DNA from: Pristionchus mayeri
Lineage: Eukaryota > Nematoda > Chromadorea > Rhabditida > Neodiplogasteridae
Direction of reading: 5' to 3'
Assembly: GCA_036245805.1 (NCBI GenBank)
Contig: BTRK01000004.1
Location: 34,333,541 to 34,397,540, forward strand
Length of the DNA stretch: 64,000 nucleotides
The position numbers and the translations under genes are program-made. Positions 11,404 to 23,528 of this stretch are shown piece after piece (position 1 is the stretch's first letter; every line of letters starts with the position of its first letter). The notes under the pieces are model-generated. The model saw only the letters and a program-made list of their open reading frames with translations, was not told the origin of the DNA and did not search any database.

Positions 11404-12196
11404 CGAAGCTTCTAGAATGTTCGAGAAAGTTCGAAAATGTTCCAAAGCTTCTAGAATGTTCCAAAGCTTCTAGAATGTTCGAGAAAGTTCGAAAATGTTC
11501 CAAAGCTTCTAGAATGTTCGAGAAAGTTCGAAAATGTTCCAAAGCTTCTAGAATGTTCCAGAAAGTTCGAAAATGTTCCAAAGCTTCTAGAATGTTCCAA
11601 AGCTTCTAGAATGTTCCCGAAAGTTCGAAAATGTTCCAAAGCTTCTAAAATGTTCTAGAAAGTTCGAAAATGCTCCAAAGCTTCTAGAATGTTCCAGAAA
11701 GTTCGAAAATGTTCCAAAGCTTCTAGAATGTTCCAGAAAGTTCGAAAATGTTCCAAAGCTTCTAGAATGTTCCAAAGCTTCTAGAATGTTCCCGAAAGTT
11801 CGAAAATGTTCCAAAGCTTCTAAAATGTTCTAGAAAGTTCGAAAATGCTCCAAAGCTTCTAGAATGTTCCAGAAAGTTCGAAAATGTTCCAAAACTTCTA
11901 GAATGTTCCAGAAAGTTCGAAAATGTTCCAAAGCTTCTAGAATGTTCCAGAAAGTTCGAAAATGTTCCAAAGCTTCTAGAATGTTCCAGAAAGTTCGAAA
12001 ATGTTCCAAAACTTCTAGAATGTTCCAGAAAGTTCGAAAATGTTCCAAAGCTTCTAGAATGTTCCAGAAAGTTCGAAAATGTTCCAATGCTTCTAGAATG
12101 TTCCAGAAAGTTCGAAAATGTTCCAAATTTTCTAGAATGTTTCAGAAAGTTCGAAAATGTTCCAATGCTTCTAGAATGTTCCAGAAAGTTCGAAAA
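11404..12196. repeat. 39-bp satellite of heat-shock-element pentamers
   Basis: About 20 copies of a 39-bp unit containing TTCTAGAATGTTCCAGAAAG then TTCGAAAATGTTCC. Read in steps of five, each unit alternates TTCnn and GAAnn (TTC, GAA, TTC, GAA, TTC, aAA, TTC), the recognition pattern of heat shock factor. Some units are truncated or carry substitutions (TTCTAAAATG, GCTCCAAAGC). Ends where the polypurine tract begins. Confidence 0.9.
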
Positions 12197-12197
12197 C

Positions 12198-13171
12198 GAG
12201 AGGAAGAGAGGGGGATAGGGAGAGAGAAGAAGAAAGGGGGACGGGGAGAGAGGGGTGGGGGGGGGAGAGGGGAAACGTGGAGAGAGAGGAAGAGAAGAAG
12301 AGATGGAGAGATGGAGAGAGGGAGAGAAGGAGAGAGAGAAAGAAGGAGAGTGGAGAGAGAGAAGGAGAGGGGGAGAGGGACAGAAAGAGAGGGGGAGAGG
12401 GAGAGAAGGAGAGAGGGAGAGGGAGAGGGAGAGATGACAGAGGAGAGAGAGAGAGGAATAGGGATAGGAGGAGAGAAGGATAGAGGGAAATGGAGTGAGA
12501 GAGGGATAGAGAGGGAGAGGGAGAGGGAGAGAAGGCGAGATGGAGAGAGAAGGAGGGAGAGAGGGAGAAGGAGAGGGGGGAGGGGAGAGGGAGAGGGAGA
12601 GAGAGGGAGAGGGAGAGAGGCGGGAGGGAGAGAGGAAGATAAAGAAGAAGAGGGAGAAAGGGAGATAGAGAAGGAGAGGAGGAGAGGGAGAGAGGGGGAG
12701 AGAGAGTAGGAGAGGGGGAGAGAGCAGGAGAGGCGGGATTGAAGGCGAGAAGGAGTGAGAGAGAGGGAGAGAAGGCGAGATGGAGAGAGAAGGAGGGAGA
12801 GAGGGAGAAGGAGAGGGGATAGGGGAGATGGAGAGAGAGAGAAGGAGAGGGGGAGGGGAGAGGGAGAGGGAGAGAGAGCAGGAGAGGCGGGAGAGAAGGA
12901 TAGAAGGAGTGTGAGAGAGAGGGAGAGAGGGAGAGAAGGAGAGGGAGAGAGATGGAGAGGTGGGAGGGAGAGAGAAAGATAAAGAAGGATAGGGAGAAAG
13001 GGAGATAGAGAAGGAGAGGAGGAGAGGGAGAGAGAGAAGGAGAGGGGGAGGGGAGAGGGAGAGGGAGAGAGAGCAGGAGAGGGGGAGAGAAGGAGAGTAC
13101 GAGTGAGAGGGAGAGAGGGAGAGAGAGGGAGAGAGGGAGAGAAGGGGAGAGAGGGATAGAAGGAGATGGGA

Positions 13172-13214
<43 letters not shown>

Positions 13215-13278
13215 CAGAAGGAGAGAAGGAGATTGAGAGAAGGAGAGAGGAGAGAAGGAGAGGGAGAAACAGAGGGAA
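12198..13278. repeat. Polypurine (GGGAGA/GAGA) tract over 1 kb
   Basis: The plus strand is almost pure purine for about 1.08 kb, built from GAGA, GGGAGA and GAAGGAGA units, ending in a pure (GA)n run near 13180-13205. Long Ser/Leu/Pro or Arg/Glu/Gly open frames here are microsatellite translations. Confidence 0.95.
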
Positions 13279-13570
13279 GGTTTACCAATTATCCAAAAAA
13301 TCGTGAGAAACACTCCTTATATTTTCTTTCAAATTAGGTGTCTGTCGCATGTCTGGCCTCCTCGGTTTCGTTTTCGGTCGTATCGTGGGCTTCGCTACTC
13401 ATCAGGAGACGAGTACGAAAATATTGGGATCATTGTTAAGAGGGGCTGTTAACGAGGAGAAAACTGAACGGTGAGCATGTCGATGTGAGGAAATGCAGAT
13501 GCAAACCTGGCGTACTTTTGGAAATCTATTTCGTGAAGATCGATGTACACAGACCAACAATCGCTGGTAA
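13279..13570 (+). other. Possible exon fragment between repeats
   Basis: After an AATTAG acceptor at 13338 two frames are open. One has ATG at 13350 (MSGLLGFVFGRIVGF...) and ends at a GTGAGC donor at about 13471; the other reads a hydrophobic run (FSVVSWASLLI) followed by RRRVRKYW and a stop. Neither has linked exons, so I cannot choose. Confidence 0.25.
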
Positions 13571-13730
13571 CTGTTGAAGAAGATCGAATAGGGATCTAGA
13601 AAGTGCTTAGTCTTAGAATGAAATATGAAGGGAGGGTGAAGAATTGGAAGGGGGAAATCGAGACCTAGTGAGATTGAAGGAAGTGAGTGAATGAAGGTCG
13701 AATGGAGCAGAGGGCGTTCGGTTGCCTAGT
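13571..13730 (+). pseudogene. RRSFRDLK-family copy E
   Basis: Reads RRSNRDLESA-stop; after two more stops the same frame resumes with GNRDLVRLKEVSE. The 3' block GTTCGGTTGCCTAG matches the RGPSVA-TAG end of copies B and F with a frame slip. Decayed coding copy. Confidence 0.5.
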
Positions 13731-14436
13731 AGCTCCTCTTTTCGATGGAGAGTCGTCAATAAAAACGAAAAAGGGAGAGAATACACTGTCTCTCTCGTTC
13801 GCCCATGGAACATGGCAATATACGCTCTCTTTTCCATCGAAGTGACAGTTCTGATGACAAGATAAACAATTTTTTTTCAAACATAGTTTGAATTATTGCA
13901 ATCTTCAGGTTCAGCTGGATCTGTGTTGTACTACATATGCAAGCATGGTACACTAACAATTGTAAGATGGTTGTTCACCTACGACATTCTTATTGATATT
14001 ATTATTCTAATTGACTTATTATTATTCTTCTTTATAATTATTTCGGGAGAGTGTTCACCAAAGCCTCCTTTTGTTAGAATTATTACCTAGTCAAAAAAGT
14101 AAAAACAATACTTTATCAAATAACCATCCAACCGAACAATACACCCGAGATCTTCATTGGGAGTGTCATTTTCTGATCTGTCTGTGCTCGAAACGCTCTT
14201 CGCACTTCGAGGAATGGCAACTCTTCATGGCTTGCTGATCATCATCACGATAAGGAAGTGTCATTGTTCGTGCAGAAGAACTGAGTGATGCGATTTACTA
14301 CTGTTATACAGCAATATGTTATACTAACCCGTTTTTGTTTTGTGAATGAATTTTTTATCACAATGATGTGCATACACACTATCATACTTATACTTATACT
14401 TATACTTATACTTTATTCACCACCGGGATATGGATC

Positions 14437-14732
14437 ATGACTGAATTCAGTCGGAGAAGATCGTTTAGGGATCTGAAAAACATATTTAGCTGCAGAATTT
14501 GTAATAATACGAAGAAGAGGGAGCAATGAAAGTTGAGGAGAATGAACGAGCTAGTGCAAAGGAGGGATGCAATAGTGACCAAGGGAAAGATCGAACGAAA
14601 CAGGGGGACTTCGGTCGCCTAGATCGCGAAGAAGGAAAGAAAATGAGGATAAGGCGAGAGCTAGTACGATTGAAGGAAGCAATAGTGAATGAGAGAAGGA
14701 CCGAATGGAGAAGAGGGCCTTCGGTCGCCTAG
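14437..14732 (+). pseudogene. RRSFRDLK-family copy F with duplicated C-terminal part
   Basis: From ATG at 14437 it reads MTEFSRRRSFRDLKNIFSCR...KKREQ and TGA; the same frame resumes as RRMNELVQRRDAIVTKG and ends GTSVA-TAG at 14622. A second copy of the C-terminal part follows (ELVRLKEAIVNERR...RGPSVA-TAG at 14732). It may encode a short 30-codon product from ATG, or be a pseudogene. The ATG context is shared with copy H. Confidence 0.5.
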
Positions 14733-14819
14733 AAACTCCTATGTTCATGGGAGAGTCGTCAGCAAATCCAGTAATAACGAAATATGAAATGAGTAATTGA
14801 AATTGTGCGATAGGGAATA

Positions 14820-15070
14820 CATTTTGAGGTCCACGGTGCCTAGGTCAATATTGCAATCAAGTTTATTCAAATATATGGCACTTCATAACAGTCAAAATAA
14901 AAAATAGGGGTATTTCACTTTATCTTACATTCAATTGAATTTGAACATGCTCAAACTTTCGTTGTTCATTGCACTCATTCTTCCTTCTCGAATTAACATT
15001 TGTTTGTCCATTTGGGTGCGCATAATATCTGACCCTTGTTTTCGGGACTTAATGCGCCAGTCGTTTCTTC
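14820..15070. repeat. Flanking repeat following copy F
   Basis: Counterpart of the 8040-8350 sequence, see there; the minus-strand open frame of that copy is disrupted here. Confidence 0.5.
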
Positions 15071-15316
15071 TCGTTCGATGAATATAGCCTTCAGACCTCT
15101 AAAGGAATATTCAATGGATGAGCAAAATCGACTAGGTTTCGCTACTAGTAATTATTTGAATATATCTAAAAGTAATGAAGCACAACACATTTGCATAGAT
15201 ATTTGCCTACTGAACAGTAAAACATACTTCGGAGAGATGACAGCAAATTCAATCTTGATAGATATTCGATAATCCGTAGCAATATCGAGGATTGAGGACT
15301 GTTATTTAACATTTCA

Positions 15317-15476
15317 TCCATAGAAGATCGAGTAGAGATCTGAAAATGATAGTATTTGAATATAAGGAGAAAGGAGAAACGCGAACGAACGGAAAATGAG
15401 AGAGCAAGGGGATAGTAGCGCAGACTTGGAGCCTGGATGAACTGAGGGAAGAGGGATGGGGCTTTTAGTTGCCTAG
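15317..15476 (+). pseudogene. RRSFRDLK-family copy G
   Basis: Reads HRRSSRDLKMIVFEYKEKGE...NGK and TGA, then a purine-rich stretch ending GTTGCCTAG like the other copies. No start codon or exon 1 seen. Confidence 0.5.
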
Positions 15477-16174
15477 AGACATCCCTACCGCTAAAAATAG
15501 GAAACGATTGAGTCGTAGACTAAAGATGACCACGTCGATCCACATAGAGTGCTGATAACAATCTGTTCAATGGAGTGTACTTTTTGAATATGATCTGCAA
15601 TTGTGTACGAAGTTCTATTACATTTATTCGTGTTAGCTTTACTACGAAGATGAAAATCATCAGGATAAAACTGCATGAATTATGCATTAAACTGTTCAAT
15701 TATTCTCGACGTTCCGACTGGAAAAGTATGTTCTATTATATAGTAAAAGTTCTGATCTCCCAATAGGAATGCAATACTAACCACGATACGGCAATATATA
15801 GGTTTATCGGGCGATACGTTACAACAGCGCGGGATACAAGCGTGGAGCCGACCGGTCGGCTCGGGTCTCTCGTCTCATCACTGCCCTCTCCCCGCTCTCA
15901 TCTAGGCCCGTCTCCGCACTCTCCGATGGATCTCCGCATCTGAATCATCAAACGATTAGATAAACTGGGATTAGAGATCACCATAGAATTCCATTCCATG
16001 ACACTGACTCTGTTATCGTCGTGACGTGGCATCCAATACGCATCATGGATTAATGAACAAATTCACAGATAAGGCTCGTGGAGTAGGTGTTTGTCGAGAT
16101 CAACTGAGTGGTGTGATTAAGCATCATTTTATTGTAATGTTTTAGGCGACACTAACCTGATGTTGTTTTGTGAA
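15477..16174. other. Intergenic, no gene seen
   Basis: Contains a locally GC-rich, pyrimidine-rich patch at about 15840-15940 within AT-rich DNA. No open frame with family features, no RNA gene that I can support. Confidence 0.4.
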
Positions 16175-18005
16175 TATGAGTGACTATCTGAGAGGATTAA
16201 GCATGTGGCGTACAACGAAAAATAAAGTCTCAATTTGAAGATTGTTCTAGGGGTAACTTTTTGCGTAAAGTTCGAAAATCTACCTTAGAAAGCCGTATCT
16301 CTGACCCCTCATTTCCTGTGTCGCGCTATACCTGGGTGGTAGGTCTTTGTAACTTTTGAACGGCTCATCCAAACTCCATAAATGTATAGTGAGTCTGAAA
16401 TATCTCGACGAAATAAGCATTTTTACTGCTAGAAGTGAAGAGCTAACTCATCTTGTGAAAAAAGTTTAGGCCATTTAAATTATCAAAATCGGTGCCTTGA
16501 CACCTTATCCTCGGAATGCCCCTTTTTGAACATGTTCATTGGATTCCACGTGAAAAGTTACCCTTAGGTGCATCTTTTCGCTCCAAAAGAGCGGGATGCA
16601 TGGGGGAAACGAAGTTATGTAAAATCACAGTATAAATATGTATTTTTCAGGCACACCATCATGATTTCAAGTCACTATTGAACAAATATTTACTATTCTA
16701 GAATGCAGAAGTATGATTACGCTTGAAAATGCGGAGTTTCGCTCATTCTTAAAAATCGATTTTTTCATCTTTGAAAAATCTCCATTTTGAACGTTGCTAA
16801 CGTTAAAAATACAATCGAAATGGCGGAAGCTGAAATTAATTCGCATAATGTACCGACATAAATCAGAAAAAGCTGTATGAGGCTCCCACATATTGTGGTT
16901 TTTGAAATATTCTTGCAAGAAAATGCGATTTTTAAGCTTCCGTATTAGAAATAAATTATATTGCGAAAGAATTTTCGTAACATTTTGAGAAATGTTCACG
17001 TATTAATATTTTTGATGATTGGCATTGATCAGAGGGGGTTTTGCGTTGTCTTACAAATTTCGATTTGCACATAAAAATTGTGATATTTTTTGGATCGTTG
17101 AAATTTGAAATAACGTACACGTTTTCCAATAGCCTTATATGCTAACATTATTTTAGGCCTGGAATTAGTCGAATCCCCTCGAAAATACATATTAATTTTT
17201 CATAAATTATTTTTACGCACTCTCAAAACAGCGTTTCCATGCAATAATATTTCAACAATCACAATGCGTGGGAGCATCTATACAACTTTTTCTCATTTAT
17301 GTCGGTACACATTATACGAATTACTTTGAACTTGTGAAATTTCAATTGTTTTTTTAAAGTAAGCAAAGTTCAAAATTGAGATTTTTCGAAGATGAAAAAA
17401 TCGATTTTTAAGAATGAGCGAAACTCCGCATTTTCAAGCGTAATCATACTTCTGCATTCTTGAATAGTAAACATTTGTTCAATAGTGACCTGAAATCATG
17501 ATGGTTTGCCTGAAAAATACATATTTATACTGTGATTTAAAATAACTTCGTTTCCCTCGAAGCGGGAAACCCCATGCATCCCGCTCTTTTGGAGCGAAAA
17601 GATGCACCTAAGGGTAACTTTTCACGTGGAATCCAATAAACAAGTTCAAAAAGGGGCATTCCGAGGATAAGGTCAAGGCACCAATTTTGATAATTCAAAT
17701 GGCCTAAACTTTTTTCACAGATCAGTTAGCTCTTCACTTCTAACAGAAAAATGCTTATTTCGTCGAGATATTTCAGAATCACTATACATTGATGGAGTTT
17801 GGATGAGCCGTTCAAAAGTTACAAAAACCTACCACCCAGGTACAGCGCTTCACAGGAAATGAGGGGTCAGAGATACGGCTTTCTAAGGTAGATTTTCGAA
17901 CTTTACGCAAAAAGTTACCCCTAGAACAATCTTCAAATTGAGACTTTATTTTTCGTTGTACGGCACATAGGTGAAATTGCTCAGTTCTCTCAGATAGTCA
18001 CTCAT
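16175..18005. mobile_element. Foldback element FB-b, about 1.8 kb
   Basis: Two arms of roughly 850 bp (about 16175-17030 and 17130-18005) are inverse copies: the AAATAAAGTCTCAATTTGAA block at 16220 returns reversed at about 17950, and GAGTGACTATCTGAGAG at the left tip returns at the right tip. Few mismatches. No transposase. Confidence 0.85.
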
Positions 18006-19744
18006 ATATCACGCCTCTCATCAGAGAATCGAACTGACTATGGGAATGGAGCAAAATCGTCAAATGAGTAATAGCCGGTTTTGGCCATCCTGAGGCATGC
18101 CTAAGACTCCCCGAAAGTCTCTTTGTGAACACTTCATTTTGGAGCTCACTACACCGCGTTGGATCTCGGCACCTCCTTCTTTGAGGGCATTTTTCGCGCC
18201 TCTCGTGAAATATAGACAAAAATTGTCCTCTGAGTGACCCCGACTAGTTTTTTTGAGATCTATCGATCAGTATGTTTCATTTCATCTGAAGATTAACTTG
18301 AACTATGTTACAGTTCAGTCCACTTTTCTCAAAATTGTAGGCAAAACCACAGCTGAAACTTTCGCAGTTTGTGTAGTTTTTCATGGGCTATCGAATGAGT
18401 GGCTGGTCAAGAAAATACTGGGGGGAGAACACGAATTATGAACATTTTACAGTTTCTGATCATTTGAAATCTTTTCATTCCACTCCGCACTGCTGCATTT
18501 TCGAGCGAGCGAGCTAAGGGAGAGACAATGGAACAATGGATCATTCTATTCCAATCTCTCGAAAGCGCGCTGCCCGGAGTGAAATGAAAAGATTTCAAAC
18601 GATCGGAAACAGTAAAATTGGCATAACTCGTGTTCTCCCCCGGTATATTCATGACTAGAGTGGATAAAGGAATAGTGAAAGGAAGACTCTGCCGCTCGCG
18701 CGCGGCGAGAAATGGAAATGAGGGAAGAGGCGGGGACAAAGGGCAAACTCTTGCGCAAGAGTTGAATTGGGTAATCGATCTGCTTTTGATGTTTTGTTAC
18801 GGTTGTATATAAATAATCAAACATTCATTTGCATAACAATCCCACATTAGACTATTTGCATAGAATTAGGGTTTGGTAAATCAATACAGGGATATTTTTC
18901 TAGATTTTTTTCACTCATTTCGACCTTCTTTGTTGCGCTACCGTTGATAGAATTTCATGCGATATCTTGGTTCTAGGTCGGAAAATTATCGCAGAAGACC
19001 TTTGAGACACCCTCGCAAGCTTCTACCAGCCGATAATGGGCACTATGCTATTTGGGACAATGCAATAAATATGGAACCAGTTCCTTAGATGGATTTTTTC
19101 AGTCAAATTGTTTTGCTGAAACCTCCCCTATCACTTCAATAGCAACGACTCTATCAAAAAAAATCGAATTCCGTTATAGTATTACTTTGAGCTTCTTCGT
19201 CTTTTCTTAATTTCCAATTTCGTTGATCGGCCTCTAGATAATGTCATTAGCTTAATTCATAGATTGAGCTCCTTCTCTTCCGGCAATGGACACAACTATA
19301 CGAGGAGCATCAACTTTTAGCAAAAGCTGGCAAGCAACAACATGTGAAAAACTGCACAAACTGCACAAACTGCGAAAGTTTCAGCTGCGGTTTTGCCTAC
19401 AATTTTGAGAAAACTGGACTGAACGGTAACACAGGTCAAATTAATCTGCAGATGAAATTAAACATAATGATCGATAGAGCTCAAAAAATTAGTCGGGGTC
19501 ACTCAGAGGACAATTCTTGTCTATCTTTCACGAGGGGCGCGAAAAATGCCCACAAATAAGGAGGTGCCGAGATCCAACCCGGTGTAGTGAGTTCCAAAAT
19601 GAAGTGTTCACAAAGAGACTTTGGGGGAGTCTTAGGCATGCCTCAGGATGGCCAAAACCGGCTATAACTCATTTTACGCTTTTTGCTCCATTCCCAAGAA
19701 TCGACGTTCTAGCTCGATTTTCTTGTAAGAGGCGTGATATTTCC
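18003..19744. mobile_element. Foldback element FB-c, about 1.7 kb
   Basis: Arms of about 280 bp (18003-18280 and 19460-19744) are inverse copies, with tips of TATCACGCCTC type. The interior has its own shorter inverse pair around 18420-18500 and 18580-18650 (GGGGGAGAACAC / GTGTTCTCCCCC). It abuts FB-b tip to tip. Confidence 0.8.
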
Positions 19745-19773
19745 TCACAACGCTTAGTGATATGCACACAATC

Positions 19774-19930
19774 ATGGCTGATATCAGTCGAAGAAGATCG
19801 TTTAGGAATCTGAAAAGTGTTAAAGTCGCAGAATAAATTGTGTAGGGGAGCAAAAAATTGAGGTGAAAAGCGAACGCTAGTACGAAAGAGGGAAGTAATA
19901 GTGGCTTAGAGAAGGAACAGAGTCGCCTAG
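19774..19930 (+). pseudogene. RRSFRDLK-family copy H
   Basis: ATG at 19774 opens MADISRRRSFRNLKSVKVAE and TAA (20 codons). The distal block LVRKREVIVA lies in a shifted frame and ends TCGCCTAG. The ATG-(A/T)(D/E)-x-SRRRSF start is shared with copy F, so these two may retain a short product; otherwise decayed. Confidence 0.5.
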
Positions 19931-19997
19931 CGACAGTTTCAAAAGCTCACTCGCATCATGCAATGCTGAATTTCTCTCATCTCCTTCAGATAAAAGT

Positions 19998-21146
19998 ATA
20001 TCACGCGTATCACGAGTCAGTGGAGGAGTGCGGGAACATTTTGAAATTTATAATTTTGAATTAGCCCCTTATTATGTTGTAGTAATACCCTGGGGTGATG
20101 AATTCGAAAAATATAGGTGATAGGTCCCAGTGCCGGCTTTTAGGAATTTACCGGTTTTGTGCCTGGCTCCACTGTATTTCAGCTCTCTGTGCCGCTACAG
20201 AGCTCTTGTTGGGCTCAAAATGAGCGAAAAATTATTCTGAACATCTTTTATGTTGACAACTTTTTGAAATAACAGCAAGTTAAAAATATATGATTAAAAA
20301 TGTTGAATCCAAAACTTTCAAAAAATGTTTTCTCCATCACGCAGGAAACTTTCAGCGGATTTTTATTTCATAAAATGAAAGAAGATGTCTTCATACATCT
20401 ATAAAAAATATAAAATTAAAAATCGAGAGATAGACCTCTTTCGATATTTCGCGTCAAAGGTGTCACATTGGCGTAGCATCACAACAAATGCTGTCTAGTA
20501 AACCCTAACTTCACACCCAATAAGAACTCGTTGTGATTTATTAGTTTTCTTAATGTTACGATTAATTTGGCATTGAAAAATTCAAAGTTGTGCAAAGTTT
20601 AAAAAATCGATTTTTCCAACCTCGATTTATCGCATTTTTACACTTCCCCAAGTTAAGATTCTTAATCATACATAGGTAACAACTATATACATGTTTTAGT
20701 AGACCTCGGGACTAGTGAAAATATTTGAGAACCTTCGCACACATACTTCATAATCTTTAGATTTTTTAACACGAACATGCCCTCCCGAGAGTTTCGGAAA
20801 TACTGGAGGTTCATTTTTTGACTATGGCTATACGGTTACCGATCAGTTTTCAATGAGAAAACATTTTAAATTAGGGATATCTTTCAAATATTCAGAATAA
20901 TTTTTCGCTCATTTTGAGCCCAACAAGAACTCTGTAGCGGCACAGGGAGCTGAAATACAGTGGAGCCAGGCACAAAACCGGTAAATTCCTAAAAGCCGGC
21001 TCTGGGGACCTATCACCTATATTTTTCGAATTCATCACCCCAGGGTATTACTACAACATAATTAGGGGCTAATTCAAAATTATAAATTTCAAAATGTTCC
21101 CGAGAGGTCTGAATTACATCCATTGACTCGTGATACACGTGATATG
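19998..21146. mobile_element. Foldback element FB-d, tip TATCACGCGTATCACGAG
   Basis: Inverse arms run from TATCACGCGTATCACGAG at 19998 to its reverse (with changes) ending at 21146, each about 500 bp. Arms hold the shared internal motif GCCGGCTTTTAGGAATT and a GAGCTGAAATACAGTGGAGC block. The same tips occur at 49530-49560, 55585-55615 and 56690-56718. Confidence 0.85.
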
Positions 21147-21148
21147 TA

Positions 21149-22486
21149 CAGTCGCGAGCAGTCACCGGGCACTTTTGGAATGGGTTTGAATTTTTTAACC
21201 AGGAAAATTCCAATTCTGCAGCTAGGATGTTATGTACCAAATTCATTGGAGAATTTTCTTTTTGATATTGGGGTATTACGCAAGCGCACAGTCGTTGCGT
21301 AGTGATGACGCAATCAAAAATCACTTTTTCAAAACGGCATTATTCTTACATGGATTTTTTCCAGCTCGCCAAACTTTCTGAGGTTGGAGCCATGCCCGAG
21401 GTCTACCCAGAAAAAAAATGTGAGGTTGCTGCGCGACCGCACATTTGCTGCAGCCCTGCTGCAAAATCAAGGTCGAAAATTCAGATCTCGGCTCCTAGTA
21501 AAGCTAGAGACTGGTGCAAGGTATCAAGATGATCGCCATCATGAGTCCAGATGATCCTGAGAATATGGAAACAATATATCGAAATTTGCCCTCAGGGCAT
21601 GAAAAAATCTCTTTTTTTGAATGACCATTTTTTGGACATTCATAACTACATGGGAAATGTAGCCAAAAATATGGTTTTTGCATAGGAATGTTCAAAATGT
21701 ATTGAAGATCTGATTTCCAACTTTTTAGAGCGTTTGGTTACCTTTCCTACCCGCGGCGTTCGTTTTTCGGAGGGATACTAGGGTCGGAAAACACCCTGTT
21801 TACCCCTATGGCGAGAGGGTACAGACGACGAGAGTGCGTAAACAGGGTGTTTCTCGACACCAGTATACCTCTGAAAAACGAACGCCGCGGGCAGGAAAGG
21901 TAACCAATCGCTCTAAAAAGTTGGAAATCAGATCTTCAATACATTTTGAACATTCTTATGTAAAAACCATATTTTTAGCTACATTTCCCATTTAGTTATG
22001 AATGTCCGAAAAATGGTCGTTCAAAAAGAGATTTTTTCATGCCCTGAGGGCAAATTTCGATATATTGTTTCCATATTCTCAGGATCATCTGGACTCATGA
22101 TGGCGATCATCTTGATACCTTGCACCAGTCTCTAGCTTTACTAGGAGCCGAGATCTGAATTTTCGACCTTGATTTTGCAGCAGGGCTGCAGCAAATGTGC
22201 GGTAACCTCACATTTTTTTTTCTGGGTAGACCTCGGGCATGACTCCAACCTCAGAAAGTTTGGCAAGCTGGGAAAAATCCATGTAAGAATAATGCCGTTT
22301 TGAAAAAGTGAATTTTGATTGCGTCATCACTACGCAACGACTATGCGCTTGCGTCATACCCCAATATCAAAAAGAAAAATCTCCGATGAATTTGGTGCAT
22401 AACATCCTAGCTGCAGAATTGGAATTTTCCTGGTTAAAAAATTTAAACCCATTCCAAAAGTGCCCGGTGACTTATGCTCGCGACTG
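21149..22486. mobile_element. Foldback element FB-e, TA target duplication
   Basis: Starts CAGTCGCGAGCA and ends with its inverse, flanked by TA at 21147-21148 and 22487-22488. Arms of about 650 bp match closely and meet near 21817. The CAG...CTG tip and TA duplication resemble the element at 7031-7516, suggesting a Tc1/mariner-type mobiliser (inference). Confidence 0.85.
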
Positions 22487-22849
22487 TATTTGTAATAAGA
22501 ACCACAAAGCTTTCGCAATCCGGAAGCTCTCAGTGATAAATATAGCGTAATCACTGTCGGAAATTCCATTGGACGGAGTGTCACTTCTAAATAAGTTCAA
22601 AATATGTTATTCAGAAGCTCTTTACATTTTGCTTGCATTATTGTGTGTAGAAATATATTTATATAACACAGGTATCACGAGTCAGTGGAGGAAGCCACGA
22701 AAAATTTTTTCAAACCCATTTAAAATCGATCAAAGTATAATGTTAAGTTAGCCTAGAGACAAGATTACGAATGAACAAGGTCATTTGCCCCAGAGCCGGA
22801 TTATAGGTATTTCCCGGTTCCAAAACCGGCTATATTGTATTTCAGTTCA

Positions 22850-23060
22850 CTATTTTTTGCTACACCCATTTTTCTGATGCATTTCTCACATCTATGCCGA
22901 AAAGACTGTGGGTGAGAGTGCAAAATGAATCTCATTCCTTTGTTCTGCTTCTATCGAACGAGTCCGATATTTAAATTATCCTCATTTTGCACTCTCACCC
23001 ACAGTCTTTTCGGCATAGATGTGAGAAATGCATCAGAAAAATGGGTGTAGCAAAAAATAG
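22850..23060. repeat. Hairpin, about 75-bp arms
   Basis: CTATTTTTTGCTACACCC at 22850 returns reversed at 23060 with near-perfect pairing and a short loop near 22940-22980. An isolated TCACGAGTCAGTGGAGG tip lies just upstream at 22676. Confidence 0.8.
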
Positions 23061-23528
23061 TCTAACTTAAATCACCTACATAGTATACGAAAAATGATCC
23101 CCAGAGCACATCTTACCATGTAATTCGTGGTTTTAAGTTTTGTCTTATGTTAAAGATCGTCGATATCATAATGTTTTCATGAAAAATCATGTGATGTTTT
23201 GATGCCAGCGGCTCCGTAGTGACTGTAGGCGTCACCTATACAAATTTCGCGTCATTTCATAAATATTTTCCCGAGATATGGGTAGAAGTGTAGGTGCAGC
23301 CTACATGCAGCCTGGCTTAAGGGGTCGAGATGGTGCAAAATGAAGTTGACCACAATGTTCAGCACCATCGATTACCCCTTCAGGCAAATTTTCGAAAATT
23401 TGGTGTGCCAAGGTTTGTCCGACTCTTACGCGAACGGGCCCATATTTCGTCGTAAACACTTACTTTTGTTTGATGAATTTAAAATATTCGATAACGATTC
23501 TGAGGTGATTCACCCATACTATGAATGT
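23061..23528. other. Intergenic before copy I, no gene seen
   Basis: AT-rich; an open frame at 23340-23558 (+) overlaps copy I in another frame and resembles nothing I know. Confidence 0.35.

Noticed and set aside
10874..11609. Repetitive proteins of 162 and 219 codons on opposite strands
   Set aside because: Both are translations of the 120-bp tandem repeat and satellite.
11762..13288. 508-codon and similar long open frames rich in Ser/Leu/Pro or Arg/Glu/Gly
   Set aside because: They translate the polypurine microsatellite and the 39-bp satellite; several frames on both strands are open at once.
16667..16999. Open frames inside foldback arms
   Set aside because: They appear as mirror pairs in both arms and have no domain features.
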